Shown in pieces: positions 58,290-64,000 of a stretch of 64,000 bases of DNA. Source of the stretch: Streptomyces sp. B1I3 (GTDB lineage: Bacteria > Actinomycetota > Actinomycetes > Streptomycetales > Streptomycetaceae); NCBI RefSeq assembly GCF_030816615.1, contig NZ_JAUSYD010000001.1:2604001-2668000 (forward strand), in the 5' to 3' direction. A program made the position numbers and the translations under genes. The stretch's first letter is position 1; each line of letters opens with the position of its first letter. The notes beneath the pieces were generated by a model. That model was given only the letters and a program-made list of their open reading frames with translations, was not told the origin of the DNA and made no database searches.

Positions 58290-59267
58290 TCAGAACAAGA
58301 CACGCGCCAGGGCGGTCCGCGCGGCGGCGACCCTGGGGTCCTCGGGGCCGATGACCTCGAAAAGCTCCAGGAGCCTCACCCGCACCGCGTCACGGTCGTC
58401 ACCGAAGGTGCGCCGGACCGTCTCGACCAGCCGGCCGAAGGCGTCCTCGACGTGACCGCCCACGAGGTCCAGGTCGGCGGCGGCCATCTGGGCGGCCGGA
58501 TCGGCCGCATTCTCCGCGGCCTCCTTGCGGACCTGCTGCGGGTCCGTGCCCGCGACCCGGCCGAGGAGCTCGGCCTGCGCGAGACCCAGCTTGGCCTCGA
58601 TGTTGGCCGGGTCGTCGGAGAGCACGTTCTTGTACGCCTGGACGGCGCCGCCGAAGTCGTTGGCGTCCAGCGCCTGCGCGGCGGCCTCCAGCAGCGCGTC
58701 GTACGGCCCCGCGGGCACCTCGGCCGGGACGCCGTCCTCGGCTGCGGCCGCGGCGTCCTGGTCGACGACGATCCCGGTGAGGCCGAAGCGCTCCTCGCCG
58801 ACCTGGATCAGCTGGTCCAGCGTCTGCCGGATCTGGCTCTCGGGCGCAGCCCCCTGGAAGAGGGGGAGGGCCTGTCCGGCCACCACGGCGAAGACCGCCG
58901 GGATGCCCTGGATCCCGAACTGCTGCATCAGCATCTGGTTGGCGTCGACGTCGACCTTGGCCAGCACGAAGCGGCCGTTGTACTCGGCGGCGAGGCGCTC
59001 CAGGAGCGGGCCGAGCTGCTTGCACGGTTCGCACCACTCGGCCCAGAAGTCGATGACGACGGGCACTTCGGTGGAGCGCTGGAGGACGTCGGTCTCGAAG
59101 CCGGCTTCGTCGACGTCGAACACCAGGGAGGCGGGGGGCACGGCACCGCCACCACCCTGCCGGGCAGACTCCGCGCGGGCCTGCTCCGCCTTCGCCTTGG
59201 CCTCGCCGGCCGCCTTCACAGCGGCGAGGTCGACGACGCCGCTCATGGACATGTTCCTAGGCTGCAT
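58290..59267 (-). CDS. Thioredoxin-fold/TPR protein, CnoX (YbbN)-like
   Basis: A 325-residue cytoplasmic protein joining a thioredoxin domain (about 48-155) to a C-terminal tetratricopeptide-like helical region (about 190-325: LLEAAAQALDANDFGGAVQA; LLELFEVIGPEDPRVAAARTA). The active site is W78-C-E-P-C82 rather than WCGPC, and cis-Pro follows in IQGIPAVFAV. In E. coli the related CnoX/YbbN works as a holdase that hands clients to chaperonin. The start is ATG 59267 with GAGGATG upstream; the next Met codons (59252, 59246) also fit. It is divergent from a TetR gene. Confidence 0.9.
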   Translation of the reverse strand: MQPRNMSMSGVVDLAAVKAAGEAKAKAEQARAESARQGGGGAVPPASLVFDVDEAGFETDVLQRSTEVPVVIDFWAEWCEPCKQLGPLLERLAAEYNGRFVLAKVDVDANQMLMQQFGIQGIPAVFAVVAGQALPLFQGAAPESQIRQTLDQLIQVGEERFGLTGIVVDQDAAAAAEDGVPAEVPAGPYDALLEAAAQALDANDFGGAVQAYKNVLSDDPANIEAKLGLAQAELLGRVAGTDPQQVRKEAAENAADPAAQMAAADLDLVGGHVEDAFGRLVETVRRTFGDDRDAVRVRLLELFEVIGPEDPRVAAARTALARVLF

Positions 59268-59464
59268 ACGTACATCCTCCCCCCTGGGCGCACTGTTGCG
59301 AAAAGCGATCCGCGAACCGTGTCCGTCCGCAGCCACGCCGGTGTGCGGGGCCCGCGGACGGATACGGCTCCGAGGCCCTGAAAACCCCGTACTTCTACGC
59401 CGGGTCCCCACCCGGCACTGTGGTCGTCGATCGGTGTGGCGCCACGGCGGGCGAGCCGCCGTTC

Positions 59465-59487
59465 TTACGCTACGACCCGTAGCGTAA
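59465..59487. promoter_or_regulatory. Perfect inverted repeat, likely TetR operator
   Basis: TTACGCTACG and CGTAGCGTAA are 10-bp perfect arms around ACC, 96 bp upstream of the tetR start and about 200 bp upstream of the divergent cnoX-like gene. Confidence 0.7.
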
Positions 59488-59560
59488 CTGCCTCCACCCC
59501 CTCCCGGGCAAGAGTGCCCGGTGATCTGTCTCACGGGCACCGGGGCCGGTCAGTGGTACT

Positions 59561-59572
59561 TACCGGCCGGTA
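59561..59572. promoter_or_regulatory. Palindrome TACCGGCCGGTA overlapping the tetR -10
   Basis: A 12-bp perfect palindrome whose right end overlaps TATGGT, 10 bp before the tetR start codon. Binding here would block transcription. Confidence 0.55.
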
Positions 59573-59582
59573 TGGTCGCCGC

Positions 59583-60209
59583 ATGCTCAGCGACAGCCCC
59601 CCAGAACCCGCCCGATCCGGACGTCCGCGCAGCGCCGCGGCCGATACCGCGATCCTCGAGGCGACCCGTGCGTCGCTGGTCGACCTCGGCTGGTCCAAGC
59701 TGACGATGAGTGATGTGGCGACGCGGGCCGGGGTCGCCAAGACGACCCTCTACCGCCGCTGGGCCGGCAAGAACGAGCTGGTCGTGGACGCGGTCGCGGT
59801 TCTCTTCGACGAGCTGGAGCTGCCCGACCTGGGCAGCCTGGCGGCCGATGTCGAGGCCGTCGTACTGCAGTTCGCGGCATTGCTGGAGCGGCCCGAGACG
59901 AAGACGGCGCTGATGGCGGTCGTCGCGGAGTCGACCCGGGACGAAGCGCTGCGGGACAGGATCAGGAACTCGATCGTGGCGCGGCAGAAGCGGCTGGTCC
60001 TCCAGGGCCGCGAACGCGCCCAGGAGCGTGGCGAACTGCCCGCCGAGCCGGATCCCGCCGTGGCGGCCCGCACCGCCGACCTGATCTTCGATGTGATCGC
60101 CGGCGCCGTGGTGCACCGGGCGCTGGTGAGCGCCGAGCCCGTCGACTGTGCCTGGGCCCGGCGCTTCACACTGCTGCTGCTCTCGGGACTGGGAGCGGCT
60201 TCCGCGTAG
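59583..60209 (+). CDS. TetR-family transcriptional regulator
   Basis: A 208-residue TetR regulator. The N-terminal HTH is clear: ILEATRASLVDLGWSKLTMS, then DVATRAGVAKTTLYRRWAGK and NELVVDAV. The C-terminal domain is all-helical and would bind an unknown ligand. The ATG at 59583 lacks a ribosome site and may start a leaderless mRNA. Two palindromes upstream are probable autoregulatory sites. It is convergent with icmA (37-bp gap), and an acyl-CoA-type ligand is possible but not shown. Confidence 0.93.
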   Translation: MLSDSPPEPARSGRPRSAAADTAILEATRASLVDLGWSKLTMSDVATRAGVAKTTLYRRWAGKNELVVDAVAVLFDELELPDLGSLAADVEAVVLQFAALLERPETKTALMAVVAESTRDEALRDRIRNSIVARQKRLVLQGRERAQERGELPAEPDPAVAARTADLIFDVIAGAVVHRALVSAEPVDCAWARRFTLLLLSGLGAASA

Positions 60210-60245
60210 GTACTCCGGACGCGGAACCGGGCGTCGGAAGCGGCG

Positions 60246-61946
60246 TCAGAAGCCCGGCGGTTCGGTGTAGACGCCCCACTCGTCGCGCAGGACTCCGCAG
60301 ATCTCGCCGAGGGTCGCCTCCGCGCGCACGGCCTGGAGCATCGGGCCGATCATGTTCGAGCCGTCGCGCGCGGCGGCCAGCATCGCGTCGAGCGCGCCGC
60401 GGACCTTCGCGTCGTCGCGGGCCTCCTTGCGCCCGCCGAGCGCGCGGACCTGCTCGCGCTCCACCTCGTGGCTGACCCGCAGGATCTCGAGGTCGCCGGT
60501 GACGGATCCGTGGTGGACGTTGACGCCGACGACCCGCTTCTCGCCCTTCTCGAGCGACTGCTGGTAGCGGAAGGCGGATTCGGCGATCTCGCCGGTGAAC
60601 CAGCCGTCCTCGATACCGCGCAGGATGCCGGAGGTCATGGGCCCGATGGGGTGCCTGCCGTCGGCGTGCGCCCGGGTGCCACGCTCCCTGATCTGCTCGA
60701 AGATCTTCTCGGCGTCGGCCTCGATGCGGTCGGTGAGCTGTTCGACGTACCAGGAACCGCCCAGCGGGTCGGCGACGTTGGCGACGCCGGTCTCCTCCAT
60801 GAGCACCTGCTGGGTGCGCAGGGCGATCTCGGCAGCCTGCTCGGAGGGGAGTGCGAGCGTCTCGTCCAATGCGTTGGTGTGCAGCGAGTTGGTGCCGCCG
60901 AGGACGGCGGAGAGCGCCTCGACCGCGGTCCGTACGACGTTGTTGTACGGCTGCTGGGCCGTGAGCGAGACTCCGGCGGTCTGGGTGTGGAACCGCAGCC
61001 ACTGCGCCTTGTCGGTCCTGGCGCCGTACGTCTCCTTCATCCAGCGGGCCCAGATCCTGCGCGCGGCGCGGAACTTGGCGATCTCCTCGAAGAAGTCGAG
61101 GTGCGCGTCGAAGAAGAAGGAGAGGCCGGGGGCGAAGGTGTCGACGTCGAGGCCGCGGGAGAGACCCAGCTCCACGTAACCGAAGCCGTCGGCGAGGGTG
61201 TAGGCGAGCTCCTGCGCGGCCGTCGCCCCGGCCTCGCGGATGTGGTACCCGGAGACCGAGAGCGGCTTGTAGGCCGGGATGTCGCGGGCGCAGTGCTCCA
61301 TCAGGTCGCCGATGAGGCGCAGGTGCGGCTCGGGCTGGAAGAGCCACTCCTTCTGGGCGATGTACTCCTTGAAGATGTCGGTCTGCAGGGTGCCGTTGAG
61401 CACGGCGGGGTCGACGCCCTGGCGTTCGGCGGCGACGAGGTACATGCAGAAGACGGGGACGGCGGGCCCGCTGATCGTCATCGAGGTGGTGACGTCGCCG
61501 AGCGGGATGTCCTGGAACAGGACCTCCATGTCGGCGGCGGAGTCGATGGCGACGCCGCAGTGGCCGACCTCACCGAGCGAGCGGGGGTCGTCGGAGTCGC
61601 GTCCCATCAGGGTCGGCATGTCGAAGGCGACACTGAGGCCGCCGCCGCCGTTGGCCAGGATGGTCTTGTAGCGCTCGTTGGTCTGCTCGGCGTTGCCGAA
61701 GCCGGCGAACTGGCGGATGGTCCAGGTGCGGCCTCGGTAGCCGGTCGGGTACAGCCCCCGGGTGAAGGGGTACTCGCCGGGCCAGCCGATCCTCTCGAAG
61801 CCCTCGTACGAGTCCGAGGGGCGGGGCCCGTACACGGGCTCCACCGGGTCCCCGGAGAGTGTGGTGAAGTCCGCCTCACGCTTGCGGGCCTTGTCGTAAC
61901 GGGCCTGCCAGCGGAGGCGGCCTTCCTCGATCGCGTCAGCGTCCAT
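60246..61946 (-). CDS. icmA: Isobutyryl-CoA mutase large subunit IcmA
   Basis: A coenzyme B12-dependent mutase subunit that interconverts isobutyryl-CoA and n-butyryl-CoA, linking valine breakdown with butyryl-CoA supply for polyketides and fatty acids. Its 566 residues match the known IcmA length. Substrate-discriminating residues are Phe80 (TIRQFAGFG) and Gln198 (EYIAQKEW), as in isobutyryl-CoA mutase; methylmalonyl-CoA mutase has Tyr and Arg there. The small B12-binding subunit IcmB must be encoded elsewhere, since this chain ends without a DxHxxG domain. The start is ATG 61946, with a 24-bp perfect palindrome 9 bp upstream and probably a leaderless or short-leader transcript. Confidence 0.94.
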   Translation of the reverse strand: MDADAIEEGRLRWQARYDKARKREADFTTLSGDPVEPVYGPRPSDSYEGFERIGWPGEYPFTRGLYPTGYRGRTWTIRQFAGFGNAEQTNERYKTILANGGGGLSVAFDMPTLMGRDSDDPRSLGEVGHCGVAIDSAADMEVLFQDIPLGDVTTSMTISGPAVPVFCMYLVAAERQGVDPAVLNGTLQTDIFKEYIAQKEWLFQPEPHLRLIGDLMEHCARDIPAYKPLSVSGYHIREAGATAAQELAYTLADGFGYVELGLSRGLDVDTFAPGLSFFFDAHLDFFEEIAKFRAARRIWARWMKETYGARTDKAQWLRFHTQTAGVSLTAQQPYNNVVRTAVEALSAVLGGTNSLHTNALDETLALPSEQAAEIALRTQQVLMEETGVANVADPLGGSWYVEQLTDRIEADAEKIFEQIRERGTRAHADGRHPIGPMTSGILRGIEDGWFTGEIAESAFRYQQSLEKGEKRVVGVNVHHGSVTGDLEILRVSHEVEREQVRALGGRKEARDDAKVRGALDAMLAAARDGSNMIGPMLQAVRAEATLGEICGVLRDEWGVYTEPPGF

Positions 61947-61954
61947 GCGTACAA

Positions 61955-61978
61955 ATTTACTAGGACGTCCTAGTAAAT
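61955..61978. promoter_or_regulatory. 24-bp perfect palindrome in the icmA promoter
   Basis: Left half 61955-61966 (ATTTACTAGGAC) is the exact reverse complement of 61967-61978. It lies 9 bp before the icmA start, and TAGTAA within it (minus strand) could be the -10 element, so a bound repressor would block transcription directly. Confidence 0.85.
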
Positions 61979-61988
61979 GTCGATGGCA

Positions 61989-62017
61989 AACCGCCCGGCG
62001 CTTCGCGCGGGGCGGTT
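61989..62017 (-). terminator. Hairpin after the DUF3817 gene
   Basis: AACCGCCC (61989-61996) pairs with GGGCGGTT (62010-62017), 15 bp beyond the DUF3817 stop on the minus strand. Confidence 0.55.
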
Positions 62018-62031
62018 CGGGGTGACGGCCG

Positions 62032-62364
62032 TCAGACCTGTACGGGCCGCGCCGAGCCGTCCGTGACGAGCGGCTCGACCTCGCGGACGACCTTGCGCTC
62101 GACGAAGAACGCGGCCGTCGGGATCGTGCCGGAGATCAGCACCCACAACAGCTTGCCGACCGGCCACTTCGCCTTGGAACCGAGGTCGAAGGCGAAGACC
62201 AGGTAGATGATGTAGAGGACACCGTGGATCTGGGAGACGACGAGCGTCAGCCCCTCACCGGTGTCGAAGCCGTACTTGAAGACCATGCAGGTGCACAGCA
62301 CCAGCAACATGACGGCGGTGACATAGGCCATCACCCGGTAGCGGGTGAGCACACTGCGTTTCAT
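62032..62364 (-). CDS. DUF3817 integral membrane protein
   Basis: A 110-residue membrane protein with three predicted helices (about 10-30, 41-60 and 70-88): YRVMAYVTAVMLLVLCTCMV, then the family-typical VSQIHGVLYIIYLVFAFDLG and KLLWVLISGTIPTAAFFVER. It matches the actinobacterial DUF3817 family, of unknown function. The ATG at 62364 gives the typical MKRSVLTRYRVMAY start. It follows the MarR gene by 55 bp on the same strand and may be cotranscribed. Confidence 0.9.
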   Translation of the reverse strand: MKRSVLTRYRVMAYVTAVMLLVLCTCMVFKYGFDTGEGLTLVVSQIHGVLYIIYLVFAFDLGSKAKWPVGKLLWVLISGTIPTAAFFVERKVVREVEPLVTDGSARPVQV

Positions 62365-62419
62365 GGCATCGAGCGTAACCGGACAGCCCGGGCGATCTTG
62401 CGGCGCCCTGCCCCTTCGG

Positions 62420-62929
62420 CTACTTGTCCTCGAAGTCCCGGGCCGCCACCCGCAGCGGGCGCAGCATCGCGAAGATCTCGGCGCACTCCTCGGCGTCGTA
62501 CACTCCGAGCCCGAAGTCCATCGCCATCAGGTCCTCGGTCGCCGCCTCGACGACCTCACGGCCCTTGTCGGTGATGGAGGCGAGGGTGCCGCGCCCGTCG
62601 TTGGGGTTGGGCCGCTTGGCCACCAGACCGGAGCGCACCAGCCGGTCGACGGTGTTGGTCACGGACGTCGGGTGGACCATGAGGCGCTCGCCGATCTTGG
62701 ACATCGGCAGCTCACCCGCCTGGGAGAAGGTGAGCAGGACCAGCGCCTCGTACCGGGCGAAGGTCAGCCCGTACGGTTTGACCACCGCGTCCACCTCGGC
62801 CAGCAGGATCTGCTGCGCACGCATGATCGAGGTGATCGCGCCCATGGAGGGCACCGGTCCCCAGCGCCGCTGCCAGAGGTCCTCGGCGCGGGCGATGGGA
62901 TCGAAGGGCAGGCTGAGCGGCTTCGGCAC
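62420..62929 (-). CDS. MarR-family transcriptional regulator
   Basis: A 169-residue winged-helix regulator. The DNA-binding core is LPMSKIGERLMVHPTSVTNT, then VDRLVRSGLVAKRPNPNDGR, the typical MarR wing. Helices at the N- and C-terminus form the dimer interface. The start is GTG 62929. It is upstream of the DUF3817 gene on the same strand; its ligand and targets are unknown. Confidence 0.93.
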   Translation of the reverse strand: MPKPLSLPFDPIARAEDLWQRRWGPVPSMGAITSIMRAQQILLAEVDAVVKPYGLTFARYEALVLLTFSQAGELPMSKIGERLMVHPTSVTNTVDRLVRSGLVAKRPNPNDGRGTLASITDKGREVVEAATEDLMAMDFGLGVYDAEECAEIFAMLRPLRVAARDFEDK

Positions 62930-63030
62930 GGCACGACCTTACCCACTGGTCACATGGCGGTCAGCTCCGTCTCGCACTTCGGTACCGGACGCCTGTTCTA
63001 CGGACCTCCAGCACCAGCACCAGCACCAGC

Positions 63031-63513
63031 GTGCACACCGTCCCGATGGCGCCCGAGGCCGCGATCACCTGGTGCACGGGTCGCGGCAACACAGCGCTCG
63101 CCGACAAGCCGGGCGCCCTGCACTCCGCGGCCGGGCAGCGGATGCCGGCCGACCCGGCCCGGTCGGTCCGGCAGTTGGCGGACCTGCTCGGACAGGCCTG
63201 GCAGGTGCTGGTCGAGCGCGGAATCGGCGGTCTGTGGACGGAGGCCGCCGACCGGACCCCCGGCCCGCTCGCCCGGTTGCTCGGCCGGGCCCGCGCCGAT
63301 GTGCTGTGCGCCCTGGACCAACCGGCCGGAGCGAGCGCGCTGGCCCACCGGCTCTCGCTCGCCGCCTCCTCGGTCTCGGCGCACCTGCCGGTGCTGCGCG
63401 CCGCGGGGCTGCTCACCTCGCGGCGGTACGGTCACCAGGTGCTGTACGAACGCACGCCGCTCGGGATGGCACTGGTGGGCGCGGACGGCCCGCCGGGGGC
63501 CGCCCGCCCCTAA
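63031..63513 (+). CDS. ArsR-like winged-helix protein, probably N-terminally truncated
   Basis: A 160-residue frame whose C-terminal half has a clear ArsR-type winged helix (LLGRARADVLCALDQPAGAS; LSLAASSVSAHLPVLRAAGL; SRRYGHQVLYERTPLG). ArsR regulators with this kind of C-terminus in Streptomyces are usually over 300 residues, with a long N-terminal domain; here only remnants (ITWCTGRG, PADPARSVRQLADLLGQAWQ) precede it. The GTG start at 63031 is preceded by a CAGCAC repeat (63008-63030) and no good ribosome site. It may be a decayed gene. A short hairpin (63505-63523) separates it from the convergent response regulator. Confidence 0.6.
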   Translation: MHTVPMAPEAAITWCTGRGNTALADKPGALHSAAGQRMPADPARSVRQLADLLGQAWQVLVERGIGGLWTEAADRTPGPLARLLGRARADVLCALDQPAGASALAHRLSLAASSVSAHLPVLRAAGLLTSRRYGHQVLYERTPLGMALVGADGPPGAARP

Positions 63514-63524
63514 AAAGGGGGCGC

Positions 63525-64000
63525 TCACCCCGTCGGCGCCTCCAGATAGCGCAGCACCGCGAGCACCCGCCGGTGCCCGGCCTCCGACGGCGGAAGGCCG
63601 AGCTTGGCAAAGATGTTCGACACGTGCTTCTCCACGGCCCTCTCCGACACGACGAAGGACTCGGCGATCGAACGGTTGGCGCGTCCCTGGGCCATCAGCC
63701 CCAGCACCTCCCGCTCGCGGGGGGTCAGCGCGTCGAGCGCCGAAGCGCGGCGAGCGGCACCGAAGAGCTGGGCGACGACCTCCGGATCCAGCGCGGTGCC
63801 GCCCTCGGCGACCCGGTGCAGGGCGTCCACGAACTCGCCGATGTCCACGACGCGTTCCTTGAGGAGGTAGCCCACACCTCCCGCGCCCGGACCGCCACCG
63901 CCGCCGAGCAGCTGGGCCGCGTACCTCGTCTCCACGTACTGGGAGAAGATCAGCACGCCCACCGAGGGCCACCCGCCCCGGATGGTGACCGCTGCGCGCA
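63525..64000 (-). CDS. LuxR/NarL-family response regulator, N-terminus beyond the window
   Basis: The C-terminal ~158 residues of a response regulator; the frame continues past the right edge. The receiver end is visible (VGVLIFSQYVETRYAAQLL; GYLLKERVVDIGEFVDALHR with the conserved Lys), then the LuxR DNA-binding domain (LDALTPREREVLGLMAQGRA; VSERAVEKHVSNIFAKLGL). A Gly-rich run (LLGGGGGPGAGGVGYLLKER) lengthens the alpha4-beta5 loop. Its sensor kinase should lie to the right, outside the window. Confidence 0.9.
   Translation of the reverse strand, partial: RAAVTIRGGWPSVGVLIFSQYVETRYAAQLLGGGGGPGAGGVGYLLKERVVDIGEFVDALHRVAEGGTALDPEVVAQLFGAARRASALDALTPREREVLGLMAQGRANRSIAESFVVSERAVEKHVSNIFAKLGLPPSEAGHRRVLAVLRYLEAPTG

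Larger units (their letters stand above)
59268..59582. promoter_or_regulatory. Divergent promoter region cnoX-like/tetR
   Basis: About 315 bp without a gene. It contains TTACGCTACG (59465-59474)/CGTAGCGTAA (59478-59487) and TACCGGCCGGTA (59561-59572). TATGGT at 59571-59576, seven bases before the tetR ATG, is a plausible -10. Confidence 0.6.

Noticed and set aside
60246..61946. Methylmalonyl-CoA mutase
   Set aside because: The discriminating residues are Phe80 and Gln198 rather than Tyr and Arg, and the chain lacks the B12-binding domain of MutB.

Overview
The window is very GC-rich and shows Streptomyces hallmarks throughout: GTG and TTG starts, GC-biased third codon positions, rare TTA leucine codons, developmental SpoIIE/RsbW-type regulators, two L,D-transpeptidases, a GlgE-pathway cluster and a plant-biomass degradation island. 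It reads as core Streptomyces chromosome with a few decayed or accessory patches. No tRNA, rRNA, CRISPR array, prophage or insertion sequence was seen.

Region by region. 1-0.95 kb: 3' part of L-serine dehydratase (sdaA), with an apparent one-base insertion at the left edge. 1.1-6.2 kb: a cellulose-degradation island with a secreted CBM2-GH5 cellulase, a CebR-like LacI regulator and a secreted AA10 lytic polysaccharide monooxygenase with CBM2. Four copies of the CebR-type palindrome lie between these genes, and both enzyme genes carry a TTA codon in their signal peptides. 6.2-6.9 kb: decayed relics of an ABC ATPase and permease. 7.3-8.3 kb: a sesquiterpene synthase resembling caryolan-1-ol synthase, also with an early TTA codon. 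8.5-18.1 kb: an EF-hand protein, a YVTN beta-propeller lipoprotein coupled to a CE4-like deacetylase, an RsbW-like ATPase, enoyl-CoA hydratase, two tandem L,D-transpeptidases and the glycogen debranching enzyme glgX. 18.2-23.7 kb: a drug-type ABC ATPase beside a deletion scar that fuses an ABC-2 permease to a response regulator, then a heterodimeric ABC exporter. 24.1-28.1 kb: a secreted M4 metallopeptidase and a SpoIIE-type PP2C phosphatase.

28.3-39.8 kb: the alpha-glucan cluster glgP < > glgE-treS-mak-glgB. TreS and maltokinase turn trehalose into maltose-1-phosphate, GlgE polymerises it, GlgB branches the product, and GlgP and the separate GlgX break it down. 39.9-47.9 kb: a CorA-shaped membrane protein, a coupled merR-thioredoxin pair, a secreted GH16 beta-1,3-glucanase with its own LacI-type operator, and a dicarboxylate symporter divergent from a CitA/DcuS-type two-component system. 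48.0-55.0 kb: an XRE regulator and central carbon genes, pfkA < > pta-ackA-pyk. 55.0-57.7 kb: a three-gene operon of unknown function (DUF6230, DUF6114 and a secreted Pro/Glu/Thr-rich protein). 58.3-64 kb: a CnoX-like thioredoxin, TetR regulator, isobutyryl-CoA mutase large subunit (icmA) under a long perfect palindrome, DUF3817 protein, MarR regulator, an ArsR-like fragment and the 3' part of a LuxR-type response regulator.

No single clearly unprecedented multi-gene machine stands out. The best candidates for new biology are TTA/bldA plus CebR double control of the cellulose island, the icmA palindrome, the DUF6230/DUF6114 operon with its TTAC/GTAA dyads, and the ABC/two-component deletion fusion.
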